A stretch of DNA of 64,000 nt from CATOSP01 sp965216155 (GCA_965216155.1 CBDCFD010000005.1:496001-560000); one strand, 5' to 3'; shown: positions 52,917-62,146, counted from the stretch's first letter. Notes: generated by a model from the letters alone, not told the origin. Numbers and translations are program-made.

Positions 52917-54564
52917 ATGCCCAACGCCCTTTACTACGGCGACAACCTTCAAGTGCTGCGCGAACACGTCCCCGCCGAGTCGGTGGACCTTGTCTACCTG
53001 GACCCGCCCTTCAACTCCAACGCCTCTTACAACGTGCTGTTCCGGGAGAAGTCCGGGGAAGACTCTCCGGCGCAGATCAAGGCTTTCACCGACACCTGGG
53101 AGTGGACCCAGGAGACGGAATACACCTACGAGTTGGACATCATCCAGAACCCAATGGTCCCATCGTCCGTCAAGGACATGATAGCGGCGTTTCGCCAGTT
53201 CATCGGCCGGAACGCGATGATGGCCTACCTTGTCATGATGGCTCCCCGGTTGGTGTAGATGTACCGGGTCCTCAAGCCCACCGGCAGCTTGTATCTGCAC
53301 TGCGACCCGACGGCCAGCCATTACTTGAAGATTTTGCTGGATGCTGTGTTTGGTAAGGAGAATTTTCGGACTGAAATAACCTGGAAGCGGACCAGCGCCC
53401 ACAGCGACACAAGGCAAGGCAGGCGGCAGCATGGGCGTATTCATGACATCCTATTTTTCTACACCAAGGGATCTGACTGGACTTGGAACCCCGTATATAC
53501 ACCCTATGATGGACAATATATCGACCAATTCTATCGGCACGTTGAACCAGTCACTGGCCGCCGTTACAGGTTAGACAACTTAACCGGCCCGGGTGGCGGC
53601 GCCAAGGGGAATCCCAGTTATGAGGTCATGGGTGTTACCCGCTATTGGCGCTATTCCAAAGAAAACATGGACGCGTTGGTTAAGCAAGGTCGGGTAGTAC
53701 AGACTACGCCAGGATCGGTCCCTCAGTACAAGCGTTATCTTGATGAAATGCCTGGAATCCCGCTACAGGACGTTTGGACGGATACCCGGCCGATCGGGGC
53801 GCAAGCCAAGGAACGCCTTGGCTACCCCACCCAAAAGCCGGAAGCCCTGCTGGAACGCATCATCCGCGCCTCCTCCAACGAGGGCGACGTGGTTCTCGAC
53901 CCATTCTGCGGTTGCGGCACCGCAGTAGCGGCAGCTCAAAAACTGGACAGGCAATGGATTGGAATAGACATCACCCACCTGGCCGTAGCTTTGATGAAGA
54001 GCCACCTAAAGACGGCCTTCGAGTTGGAGCCAGGCAGGGACTATGACGTTGTCGGTGAGCCGCAAGACGAGGGTAGTGCCCGAGCGCTTTGGGAGCAGGA
54101 CCCTTACCAGTTCCAGTTCTGGGCCGTCTCGTTGCTGGAGGCCCAGCCGCAGCAGGAGCAAAAGCGGGGTGCCGACCGCGGCATCGACGGACTGGTCTAC
54201 TTCCTGGATGGCCCGAAACGGACCCCGCAGAAGATTGTCGTCCAGGTCAAGGGCGGCCACGTCTCCGCCCCGCAGGTCCGCGACCTCAAGGGCGTCGTGG
54301 AGCGGGAAAAGGCGGCGATGGGGGCTGTTCATCTCCCTGGAACCGCCAACCGCGCCCATGCGTTCCGAGGCCGCCAGCGGCGGGCTATATCATTCGGACT
54401 TGTGGCAGCGGGAATTTCCCAAGATTCAGTTGCGGACCATCTCGGAAATGCTAAACGGCAATGGCTTTGACCTGCCGCCCCGACCGGCGGCCTACCAACC
54501 GGCCCAGCGGGTGCGCCGCTCCCAGGGAAGGCAAGCGCCGATGGAGGGGATACAGACGGCGTAG
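52917..54564 (+). pseudogene. DNA methyltransferase fused to an Mrr-like nuclease, disrupted
   Basis: The N-terminal methyltransferase has VYLDPPFNSNASYNVLF (motif IV), HCDPTASHYLKILLDAVFG, YPTQKPEALLERIIRASSNE and VVLDPFCGCGTAVAAAQKLD (motif I). The C-terminal part reads RGADRGIDGLVYFLD...KIVVQVKGGHVS, the D...QxK motif of Mrr-like endonucleases. Two lesions break it: a TAG at 53256-53258 (MAPRLV-stop-MYRVLKPTGS, same frame after it) and an extra G in a G5 run at 54320-54324. After the second lesion another frame continues LFISLEPPTAPMRSEAASGG to GIQTA. With both repaired the protein is 548 residues. It is probably inactive here. Confidence 0.82.
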
Positions 54565-54572
54565 GGATATTG
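54484..54572 (+). repeat. Upstream copy of the methyltransferase-tail repeat
   Basis: The last coding part of the methyltransferase-Mrr gene, from CCGGCGGCCTACCAAC to GGCGTAGGGATA. It recurs downstream at 56676-56762 with about 85% identity. Confidence 0.7.
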
Positions 54573-54622
54573 GATTTCGGGGCAGGCCCACCGAAACCTG
54601 CGAAACCACTGACAGACGCGCC

Positions 54623-56071
54623 TTGAAAGTCGCGCCGGATAGGGATTATCCTCGCCGGGTCACATTCGGGTCTTGGGCGGAATCCGGTTTGTCGCTTGAA
54701 AAGAACAGTTATCAATTGTTAGCAGACCCGGGCCAGGTAAGCGCGGCCTATGGCGAGGCTGCCTCAGCGCACAACAAGTCCTTGTCGATTCATCGCTGGT
54801 CGAACTGGATAGCCGGGTTTTCCGGCGAGTTCGCGCATAACGCCATCGCGCAATACCTGCCTTGCCCGCGGGGTGACTGCCTGGTTATGGACCCCTTTGC
54901 CGGAGTTGGCACCACTTTGGTTGAGGCGAACAGACTGGGCATTGATAGCGTGGGGTTCGAGTTGAATCCGTTCGCTTCTTTGGTCTGCAAGGTGAAGCTC
55001 AACTCGAAGGATATTTCCCTGGACGAGTTGGCCGAAAGCATAAATGGCTATGAGGTATTCATCGAGCAGACCGAACAATGCTTGAGTTCCACCGATGGCG
55101 GCGGAAACTGCGATTTGACCAATGAGCCGCGGACTTTGCCGCCGGCCGGGTTCAAGAGTCGCATCCCCTTCTTCTCGCCTGCCGTAGAGCGGAAAGTCCT
55201 CTTCACCCTGGATTACTTGAGTATGCTGACGCCCCCGGTAAGGGAGTTATTCAGCGTGGCTCTTTCCTCGGTGATGGTCGACTTCTCCAACTACTCTTAC
55301 GAACCGTCCCTCGGGTCGCGTCCGGGCGCGGGCAAAGAACTGGTGCTTGACGCCGAAGTAGGGAAGATACTTGCTGCCAAACTTAAACAAATGCTGGAGG
55401 ACATTGCCGAAATTCAGTCGGAAACGGCCCGTCAGTGCAGCCGCCCCCATTGGCAAGTCCACGAGCGCTCCTTTTTCGACGCGGAGAATCTCACCGAGCC
55501 GGGATCGGTGGACCTGGTGGTGACTTCCCCTCCGTATATGAACAATTACCATTACGTGCGAAACAGCCGCCCCCAGCTTTTCTGGACCGGACTGGTTAGC
55601 TCTCCCCGGGAACTGAAGCGTTTGGAGAATGACAATTTTGGCAAATACTGGCAAACGGTCAGGGGCGGCGCGTACATTCCGTTAACGCCGGAACTACCGG
55701 GGCTCGAAGAGCAAATCGCGGAGATTCGTGAAATCAATAAGTCCAAGGGGGTCTACGGGGGAAACGGGTGGGCGAACTATGTAGCCACCTACATGAACGA
55801 CCTTGACAGATTCTGCGGCCTGTTAGGCAAAGTCTTGCGGCGAGGAGGGACTGCGGTTGTGGTCCTCGGCAACTCAATAATCCAAGGCTGCGAGATAAAA
55901 GTCGAAGAATACCTGTGCGACATAGCGGAGCAACGGAGTCTGTCAGTCCTGGAGGTCACCAAGCTACGGTACCGCGTCGGGTCCAGTATCATCAACAGCG
56001 GAAGCCGGCTCCGTACCAAGAGCAAGTCGCCGTTGTACGATGCCGCGGTGGCGCTGCGCCGCGCTACCTAG
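54623..56071 (+). CDS. DNA methyltransferase (N4-cytosine/N6-adenine type)
   Basis: The protein is about 480 residues. Motif I is VMDPFAGVGTTLVEANRLGI and the catalytic motif is DLVVTSPPYMNNYHYVRNSR (SPPY); the C-terminal KVLRRGGTAVVVLGNSII is the last strand. The frame is open from 54461, but the first 54 codons overlap the tail of the preceding gene in another frame. The start is therefore unclear: TTG 54623 or TTG 54692 are candidates. No restriction partner is adjacent. Repeat copies lie on both sides (54484-54572 and 56676-56762). Confidence 0.78.
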   Translation: MKVAPDRDYPRRVTFGSWAESGLSLEKNSYQLLADPGQVSAAYGEAASAHNKSLSIHRWSNWIAGFSGEFAHNAIAQYLPCPRGDCLVMDPFAGVGTTLVEANRLGIDSVGFELNPFASLVCKVKLNSKDISLDELAESINGYEVFIEQTEQCLSSTDGGGNCDLTNEPRTLPPAGFKSRIPFFSPAVERKVLFTLDYLSMLTPPVRELFSVALSSVMVDFSNYSYEPSLGSRPGAGKELVLDAEVGKILAAKLKQMLEDIAEIQSETARQCSRPHWQVHERSFFDAENLTEPGSVDLVVTSPPYMNNYHYVRNSRPQLFWTGLVSSPRELKRLENDNFGKYWQTVRGGAYIPLTPELPGLEEQIAEIREINKSKGVYGGNGWANYVATYMNDLDRFCGLLGKVLRRGGTAVVVLGNSIIQGCEIKVEEYLCDIAEQRSLSVLEVTKLRYRVGSSIINSGSRLRTKSKSPLYDAAVALRRAT

Positions 56072-56238
56072 CCTTGGGTGGAAACATCCGGTCCCACTGG
56101 TTCGCGTAGTCCGGCATACCGGGTCGGCCCCGGCCAGGAGCGTGCATACTGGCCTGGGTCTGTTATCCCGCTTGCTCCAGTCGGAAGGACGGATGAAGCG
56201 GCATAAGATGTCGTCCGGAGGGGCTGGCACGGTTTCCG

Positions 56239-56565
56239 TTAGAACAAGGCAACTAGGTCTGCTTCGGTTGCTTGCCGTAGACGGCCAACGTTAACTCCCT
56301 GCTGGTCATATACGCTTGCGTCGAGAGCGCCACCGGGTTCCAGTTCCGCGAGAACCAGCCGGCCATCGGTCAGTCTCAGATCGAATGACAACGCGCCGTC
56401 CACGTCGACCGTGACCTCCGGTTCCACTGTCTTGTCGAGGGCCGCTTTTACGATGCGAGCGGCCATGTTGACCACCCAATCTTCCAGCCCCTCGCCGTCG
56501 AGGCCCTTGGCGAAATCAGCAAGCGCACACTGCGCCGCAGCCTCAATTAGCGTTGTCACAGCCAT
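56239..56565 (-). CDS. Unknown acidic protein, 108 aa
   Basis: Starts MAVTTLIEAAAQCALADFAK, has EPEVTVDVDGALSFDLRLTD and ends VGRLRQATEADLVALF. The sequence reads as one alpha-beta domain with regular amphipathic pattern and no low-complexity stretch, so it is likely real. It lies between a methyltransferase gene and the repeat copy at 56676-56762. The family was not recognised. Confidence 0.55.
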   Translation of the reverse strand: MAVTTLIEAAAQCALADFAKGLDGEGLEDWVVNMAARIVKAALDKTVEPEVTVDVDGALSFDLRLTDGRLVLAELEPGGALDASVYDQQGVNVGRLRQATEADLVALF

Positions 56566-56675
56566 TGACTGCCCACCCTTTTACTAAGTTCTTGCGTGTA
56601 AGCCCGATAGTACATGAGCATTGTACGCTAGCATACCAGAGAGGGGGGCGGCATACGTGGTGACCGTCTACCGTC

Positions 56676-56762
56676 CCGGCCAGCAGCCTACCAACCCGCC
56701 CAGCGGGTCCGCTGCCCCAGGGCCAGCAAGCGCCGATGGAGGGGATAGGGACGGCGTAGGGG
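56676..56762 (+). repeat. Downstream copy of the methyltransferase-tail repeat
   Basis: The text from CCGGCCAGCAGCCTACCAAC through AGCGCCGATGGAGGGGATA to GACGGCGTAGGGG matches the 3' end of the methyltransferase-Mrr gene (54484-54572) with a few substitutions and a small indel. It is detached from any frame here. The 56566-56799 stretch otherwise holds nothing supported. Confidence 0.75.
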
Positions 56763-56799
56763 TTATGAACGCAGAGCGCAGGGCTAGGATTTCAACCCG

Positions 56800-57261
56800 T
56801 TACAGGTTCCTAAGTTCCTTGAAGTTCACCGCAGCATCCTGATTTTTCTCCAGAACCGCCAAGTATAAGCTCACGTCCACGGTGACCAAAGGCGTTTCGG
56901 ATGTTGCGACTTCCAGGAGCGCCGCGTCCGCCAGGCCAAGCCGCTCGAATGAGTCGTTGGCCGACGCTACGGCGCTGGCAACTACGATTTCCTCACTGTC
57001 TTGAATGATTGACCGGAGCCTTCGCAAGAGGCGCGAACGCTCCGGTTCGCCGTGCTGAGCGAGCAGGTTTGACGTCTCGGTCAGCGTGTTTGGCGTGACG
57101 AACACCCGCTCAACGAGCGCCAGCAGGTCAAGCAAAACGTCGTAATCCTCTGCTGAATACTCGTCCAGACGGCGGTGTCTGGAGATTAACGCCCGGTCTT
57201 CCCTGCCCGCTACGTACAAAACCAGGAGGTTAGTATCAACGAAGAATCCGATTGGGGGCAT
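56800..57261 (-). CDS. PIN-domain protein
   Basis: 153 residues: FFVDTNLLVLYVAGREDRAL (first Asp), VTPNTLTETSNLLAQHGEPE (Glu), GLADAALLEVATSETPLVTV (Asp) and TVDVSLYLAVLEKNQDAAVN (Asp). It is longer than VapC and has a helical insert. It starts 4 bp after an unknown 96-residue gene, same strand, which probably encodes its antitoxin or partner. Confidence 0.82.
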   Translation of the reverse strand: MPPIGFFVDTNLLVLYVAGREDRALISRHRRLDEYSAEDYDVLLDLLALVERVFVTPNTLTETSNLLAQHGEPERSRLLRRLRSIIQDSEEIVVASAVASANDSFERLGLADAALLEVATSETPLVTVDVSLYLAVLEKNQDAAVNFKELRNL

Positions 57262-57265
57262 TGGA

Positions 57266-57556
57266 TCACGTTTGGTCTGTCATAAGGCGGTCCATGAGAG
57301 ATTCGACGCACCCATTCTCGTCGTTGATGCGAAGGACTTTGTAAGAGCGGCCCTTCCCCGCATCCCTAAATGCGCCGGTCGGGGTGAACCTGCGGTCCCA
57401 AGGCCGTGAGAACCCCATCGTGATTTTCCACACATTCGAAGTGTCGTCGAACACTACTTCTTCGAGGCCGATGTCCATCACTTCTTCCTGTAGGTAGAGA
57501 TCACAGACGTACTCCCTAGCCATCCGCACCGCTTCTTTAACGTCCAGTTTAGCCAT
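57266..57556 (-). CDS. Possible antitoxin/partner of the PIN protein
   Basis: 96 residues: AKLDVKEAVRMAREYVCDLY, LEEVVFDDTSNVWKITMGFS, RPWDRRFTPTGAFRDAGKGR, SYKVLRINDENGCVESLMDR. One helix plus a beta-rich core; this is not an RHH, AbrB or HTH antitoxin by eye. The 4-bp gap to the PIN gene implies cotranslation. AAGGAGAAAAGA precedes the ATG. Confidence 0.7.
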   Translation of the reverse strand: MAKLDVKEAVRMAREYVCDLYLQEEVMDIGLEEVVFDDTSNVWKITMGFSRPWDRRFTPTGAFRDAGKGRSYKVLRINDENGCVESLMDRLMTDQT

Positions 57557-57589
57557 TCTTTTCTCCTTTCCGGCGACCTGAGCGGGCGC

Positions 57590-58969
57590 CTACTCCACCC
57601 CCAGATCCCTTGCCGCCGCGTTGATAACCCGGTCCAGAGCCGACACGATTTCGTCGATCTCCCCGGCGGTTACGCAGAGGGGCGGGGCGATATTCGTGAT
57701 CTCGCCGCCGCGCAGGAGTATCCCGTTCTCGGCCAGGGCCTGGGTGATGCGGGTCCCCAGTTCCGCTTCCGGCGGGAACTGTTCCTTCGTTTCCCGGTCC
57801 TTGACCAGTTCCAAGGCGCAGAAAAGCCCCAACCCGCGGGCGTCGCCGATTATCGAGTGCTTTTCCTTCAACTCATTCAGCCCGTCCAACAGGTAGGCGC
57901 CCATGCGGGCCGAGTTCTCCACCAGGCCCTCGTCTTCCATGATCTGGATGTTTTTCAAAGACGCGGCAGCAGCGACAGGATGACCGCCGAAGGTTATCAC
58001 GTGTCGGAACGCGGCCTGCTGGCTGCCAATGAAGGCGTCGGAGATGGGCTTGCGCGTGATCGCGGCGCCCATGGGAATGTAGCCGCTGGTAATTCCCTTG
58101 GCCACCGTCATAATGTCGGGGGTCACTCCCCAGTGCTCGCAGGCAAACATCTTGCCTGTCCTGCCAAACCCGGTAATCACCTCGTCGGCAATCAGCAAGC
58201 ACCCGTGACGGTCGCAGATATCCCGCAGCATGGGCCAGTAGTTGTCGCCCGGCACCACTGCGCCGTAGGGACTGGCGATAGGCTCGGCAACCACGGCGGC
58301 CACCGAGTCCGGTCCCTGGAACTTGATAATGTCCTCGATTGCGTTAGCGCACTTTTCGGCGCACTCCTCGGGGGTTGCGCCGCCGTACTCGCACCTGTAG
58401 GGGTTGGGCTGCGGCCCGTGGAAGACTCCGCCCAACAACGGCTCGTAATCGGTCTTGGGGAATAACGGTGTGCCGCCAAGGGACAGAGTGGCAAAGGTCG
58501 CGCCGTGGTAGGAACCCTTCCGGCTGATGAACTTGTACCGTCCGGGCTCGCCCACGCGCTTGAAGTAGGCGCGGGCCAGCTTCATGGCCGTCTCGACTGA
58601 CTCCGATCCGCCGCTGGTGAAGAAGGAGCGAGACAGGTCGCCCGGAGTAATGGATGCGATCTTCTCGGCCAGCTTGATCGCGGGCTCGGTGGTTGTGCCC
58701 GCCGGCATGTAGGTGAGCTTGAGCATCTGCTCGTAGGCGGCGTCGGCGATCTCGGTACGGCCATAGCCCACGTTCTTGAGCCACAGGCCCGACATTGCGT
58801 CGATATAGGAGTTGCCCAGGGCGTCGGTGACATGGACACCCTTGCCGCCGGTGAATATCTGGGGCTCGCCCTTTTCCGCCATGTCGCTGGGCTCCCTCAT
58901 ATATACCCATAGGTGTTCCAGCGCCGACTCTTGCAGCTCTTGTACCTCGGTTGGTGTGTGAGTGGCCAT
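57590..58969 (-). CDS. Class III aminotransferase (omega-amino acid type)
   Basis: 459 residues from ATG 58969, which has AAGGAGA 6 nt upstream. The PLP domain has FFTSGGSESVETAMKLARAY, SRKGSYHGATFATLSLGG, LLIADEVITGFGRTGKMFAC and PDIMTVAKGITSGYIPMGAA, with the Schiff-base Lys in VAKG. The family uses beta-alanine, GABA, taurine or putrescine with pyruvate as acceptor. It is followed downstream by the PIN pair, unrelated, and preceded by a luciferase-like gene 64 bp away, same strand. Confidence 0.92.
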   Translation of the reverse strand: MATHTPTEVQELQESALEHLWVYMREPSDMAEKGEPQIFTGGKGVHVTDALGNSYIDAMSGLWLKNVGYGRTEIADAAYEQMLKLTYMPAGTTTEPAIKLAEKIASITPGDLSRSFFTSGGSESVETAMKLARAYFKRVGEPGRYKFISRKGSYHGATFATLSLGGTPLFPKTDYEPLLGGVFHGPQPNPYRCEYGGATPEECAEKCANAIEDIIKFQGPDSVAAVVAEPIASPYGAVVPGDNYWPMLRDICDRHGCLLIADEVITGFGRTGKMFACEHWGVTPDIMTVAKGITSGYIPMGAAITRKPISDAFIGSQQAAFRHVITFGGHPVAAAASLKNIQIMEDEGLVENSARMGAYLLDGLNELKEKHSIIGDARGLGLFCALELVKDRETKEQFPPEAELGTRITQALAENGILLRGGEITNIAPPLCVTAGEIDEIVSALDRVINAAARDLGVE

Positions 58970-59032
58970 GAAATCTCCTTCGATCAGGTTTGGGCGGTTA
59001 TCTGGCGCCCGATTAGAGTCCAACTTGTAGGG

Positions 59033-59911
59033 CTACCGGAACGCGGGCAGGACCTCGTTGGCCAACATTTCCATCGTGGGCAACATCTGGCCGGCGTCCC
59101 GCGTGTTCGGTGATACAACGATGCGGCGCACGCCCAGGTCTTCGAAAGAGCGGGCCTTTTGCAGGACCTCCGCTGCGTTGTCCCCCAGCGAAAAGCGGCC
59201 TTCCCGTGCTTCTCCCATGGGGATGCTGACCGAGACCGGCACCGCGGACGGGTCTCTACCGGCAGCCTCGGTGCGCTCGCGCAGGTATCGCATGGCTTGG
59301 CTCAGCTCCTCGGGAGGCAATGCCGTAGGATGCCACCCATCTCCCGACCTTGCGGCCCGGCGTATCGCCGCCCGGCTGGTCCCTCCGATTATTAGTGGGA
59401 CACCGGACTGTTGCGCCGGCTTGGGGGAGAATTTCATCCCGGAGAAGCTGGTGAAGCGGCCCTCGAAGCTGGGGTCCTCTTGGGTCCATAGCTCCCGCAT
59501 CACCGCCATGGCCTCGTCGGTGTAGGCCCCCCGTTCGGCGAAGGGGACACCCATCGCCTCCATCTCTTGCTCGATAACTCCCACACCGATACCCAGCCTC
59601 AACCTGCCGCCCGACATGGCGTCCAGAGTGGCGGCGGTCTTGGCCAACCTGATGGGGTTGTGATAGGGAATAACCAGGACGCTGGTGCCAAGAAGCACCC
59701 TGGATGTGTTCGCCGCCACGTAGCTCAAAATGGCCAGCGGCTCGTAATAAGGCCGGTTGCCGATCCTATCGTAGACATAGCTCGTATTAAATACGTGCTC
59801 GCTGGCCCAGACCGAGTCAAACCCCAACTCCTCGGCCCGTTTGGCCAGGTCCAGGACGTCTTGTACATCCTCCATTCCCTGGTTATTGGATAGGGAAAAA
59901 CCAAAATCCAT
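59033..59911 (-). CDS. LLM-class oxidoreductase (F420-type)
   Basis: A 292-residue luciferase-like barrel: MDFGFSLSNNQGMEDVQDVL, ELGFDSVWASEHVFNTSYVY, TLDAMSGGRLRLGIGVGVIE and VPLIIGGTSRAAIRRAARSG, GDGWHP. The GGT and RAAR-GDGW motifs are those of F420-dependent members. It is probably cotranscribed with the aminotransferase. Confidence 0.9.
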   Translation of the reverse strand: MDFGFSLSNNQGMEDVQDVLDLAKRAEELGFDSVWASEHVFNTSYVYDRIGNRPYYEPLAILSYVAANTSRVLLGTSVLVIPYHNPIRLAKTAATLDAMSGGRLRLGIGVGVIEQEMEAMGVPFAERGAYTDEAMAVMRELWTQEDPSFEGRFTSFSGMKFSPKPAQQSGVPLIIGGTSRAAIRRAARSGDGWHPTALPPEELSQAMRYLRERTEAAGRDPSAVPVSVSIPMGEAREGRFSLGDNAAEVLQKARSFEDLGVRRIVVSPNTRDAGQMLPTMEMLANEVLPAFR

Positions 59912-60083
59912 AATCAGACCTCGACAAAACCTGGGTTTGGACTCAGTTTAACACGGAGTTGGGGGATGGAGTTTAGACGGCAGTGGCGGGCATTCTCAAC
60001 GCGCGATAGTATTTCATTCGGGGAATACCAATATCACGCCTTGAATTGTTAATATGGGTGAATGGTACGATTAGTCCGTAGAC

Positions 60084-60500
60084 ATGTCTCCATTGAAAAT
60101 AACAGAATCCTGTCTTATGGAGGACTTGGGTCGGCTGACATTCGGCGGCAACGTCCGGCGCCTCCGGGAAGCGTTGGGGTTGAGTCAGGAAAGACTTGGG
60201 GCCGACGCCGGGCTGGACCGGTCTTACGTCGGCGGAATCGAACGCGGAGAGCGCAATCTATCCCTGTCGGTTATCTTGAGATTGGCGTCGGCGATGGGAG
60301 TCCCTCCGGGCCGGCTGTTTGAAGGTATCGGCGAGGATGTTTCCGCACCAGGGCCGCCCGGCGGTGTGACGGCTGCCGATTCAGATGACGGACTGGTCAT
60401 CGGGTTCAGGTATGACAGGTATGACGCGACTTATATTTTGCCGGGCGCGACCCGAGCGCAATTTGACGAACTGCTGCGTTATGCAAGCCGGCCTGACTGA
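60084..60500 (+). CDS. XRE-family controller (C) protein of the RM system
   Basis: 138 residues with an N-terminal HTH (about 22-75): FGGNVRRLREALGLSQERLG, DAGLDRSYVGGIERGERNLS, LSVILRLASAMGVPPGRLFE. The HTH type and overlap with the restriction gene (start 60481 inside this gene) are typical of C proteins that time restriction after methylation. The C-terminal half is beta-rich and unrecognised. ATG 60084 is used, with ATG 60117 possible. Confidence 0.85.
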   Translation: MSPLKITESCLMEDLGRLTFGGNVRRLREALGLSQERLGADAGLDRSYVGGIERGERNLSLSVILRLASAMGVPPGRLFEGIGEDVSAPGPPGGVTAADSDDGLVIGFRYDRYDATYILPGATRAQFDELLRYASRPD

Positions 60501-61238
60501 GGGGCGGTCGAGGTCATACGCGGTTTCCCGGGCTTTCCTGTACGCTGTTCGCATGTGGCCTGACGCTAACCCATCAGACCTGTGGACGTTTCTAATCAAC
60601 AGAGCGTACTGCGACCGCTCGAATCATCCAGCATCCAACGCCAGGCTCAATTTGGAACAGAGTTGGAAACGGACCAGCAGATGGGCTTTGGAGCAGGTTC
60701 TAGTAGAACATTACGGCCCGTTTCGCAACTCCCGCGGCATAACTGTAGCGGCATAACTGTAAAGGTAAGCGGCAAGGCCGAAAAGGCGGCTTTCCTGGAA
60801 CCCGTCGCCTACCCTCGCGTCGTCCCAGACAAGGCGGATGTCCTGATTACTTACCGTTCTAGGGGTTCAGAGCGATTGCTAGGTGTCGTCCACGTCAAAG
60901 CGAGCATCGCGGCAAGGCGGACCGACGACGTTCCGATGAGTCAGGCATTGATTGAAGCAGATTATCTTTCGGTATTCTGGACAATGGACTCAAAGAGTTT
61001 CCCATCTTCCCGCCCAACCAATCGCGGCGAATTTGGCGATGTGGCAGAGGACAACATCAGCGATAAACGGCGGGACTTCGAAGAACACGGCCATTTCTCG
61101 GCTTGCTTTTCTTACAACAATAATACCGCGCCAACGCGGGATGGCAGCGATACGCCAGCTCGTATATTCGTATGCGATTTTACAAATCCAGAAGACCGTT
61201 TTGCGCGGTTCCTGCCGTTTTGCGCGGTTCCTGATTGA
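60481..61238 (+). pseudogene. BsaWI-like type II restriction endonuclease, off-frame
   Basis: The first frame from ATG 60481 reads RSYAVSRAFLYAVRMWPDAN, SDLWTFLINRAYCDRSNHPA, HYGPFRNSRGITV and then stops because of a 14-bp tandem duplication (60734-60761). With one unit it joins the second frame: KVSGKAEKAAFLEPVAYPRV, ERLLGVVHVKASIAARRTDD (the catalytic region, D...xVK), IEADYLSVFWTMDSKSFP, RRDFEEHGHFSACFSYNNN. The restored product is 247 residues and resembles BsaWI-family enzymes (WCCGGW-type cutters). It overlaps the convergent methyltransferase gene's end by 127 bp. Confidence 0.8.
60734..60761. repeat. 14-bp perfect tandem duplication in the restriction gene
   Basis: GCGGCATAACTGTA occurs twice in direct succession. 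Two units put TAA in frame after GITVAA; one unit gives the uninterrupted frame. Confidence 0.9.
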
Positions 61239-62146
61239 AGCGTTTCGTCAGCGTTTATCTCGTTGAATCGCATCCTGGGTTCGGAACCGGCTATTGACAA
61301 CCGTTGCCGCGATTCCGCAACCTGGTCGGAGTCGATTTCAAACCCGACATAGGTGCATCCAAGTTGCGCCGCCACGATTCCTGTTGAACCGGAGCCGGAG
61401 AATGGGTCCAGCACGACCAGATTAGACTCGCTCTGCCCAAACGCTTCGATGCAACGCTTGGGTAATTCTATCGGGAATCTCGAACGGTGGGGCAAGCCGG
61501 GTATGGTCTCGTTGGCGAATGTCCACACGCTTGGCACGGGAGGCTTGGCGCGGAATGAGTGCCGCTCATGCCGCGCCAAGAGGTAGATAGACTCGTGCTT
61601 GCGGTGAGGGCGCCGGCAGCGTCCCTCGGGCATGGCGTTCTTTTTCGACCAAATCACTTCTCCGCGGTACAAATAGCCGTTATCTACAAGCGCGATAAGC
61701 AGACGTTGGGGCAACATCAGCAGATTGCCGTACTTGAGCCACTCCACGGCACTGTCAAGAAACGCCCGGCGCTTGAATCGCGGCTTGGTGTACGCGGAAT
61801 TTTCGGGGCTGAATCCGTTGTTGTCCGGCCCTAACGAACTGTACTTGTAATCCTTCTGGCCCCAATTGACGGGAGTGTTGTAAGCGTCCCCCAGATTGAG
61901 CCATATGATACCGTTCAACTTGAGCTTGGGAAGCAGCGCCGTAAACACTGCTTGCAAAAAAGCGATGTAGTCTCTAGGGTCCTCTTCGGTCCCGTTGCCC
62001 AACGACTGCCTTTGCCCCCAATACGGCGGACTGGTCACCACAACGTCAATGCTGGCGTCCGGCAGCTTTGGGATTAGCTCCAAGCAATCCCCTTCATAAA
62101 TCCCGGACTCCTCGACGCAGATTTCCAAAGGGAACGCCGCAGCCAT
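61112..62146 (-). CDS. Type II DNA methyltransferase (SPPY type)
   Basis: 344 residues from ATG 62146: SGIYEGDCLELIPKLPDASI, DVVVTSPPYWGQRQSLGNGT (SPPY, motif IV), KYGNLLMLPQRLLIALVDNG, FPIELPKRCIEAFGQSESNL and VVLDPFSGSGSTGIVAAQLG (motif I). The IV-to-I order is the beta class, common in N4-cytosine enzymes, fitting a CCGG-containing site. It is intact, unlike the restriction gene, and is convergent with it. Confidence 0.88.
   Translation of the reverse strand: MAAAFPLEICVEESGIYEGDCLELIPKLPDASIDVVVTSPPYWGQRQSLGNGTEEDPRDYIAFLQAVFTALLPKLKLNGIIWLNLGDAYNTPVNWGQKDYKYSSLGPDNNGFSPENSAYTKPRFKRRAFLDSAVEWLKYGNLLMLPQRLLIALVDNGYLYRGEVIWSKKNAMPEGRCRRPHRKHESIYLLARHERHSFRAKPPVPSVWTFANETIPGLPHRSRFPIELPKRCIEAFGQSESNLVVLDPFSGSGSTGIVAAQLGCTYVGFEIDSDQVAESRQRLSIAGSEPRMRFNEINADETLQSGTAQNGRNRAKRSSGFVKSHTNIRAGVSLPSRVGAVLLL

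Noticed and set aside
53256..53258. TAG readthrough in the methyltransferase
   Set aside because: A further frameshift in the same gene argues for a pseudogene.
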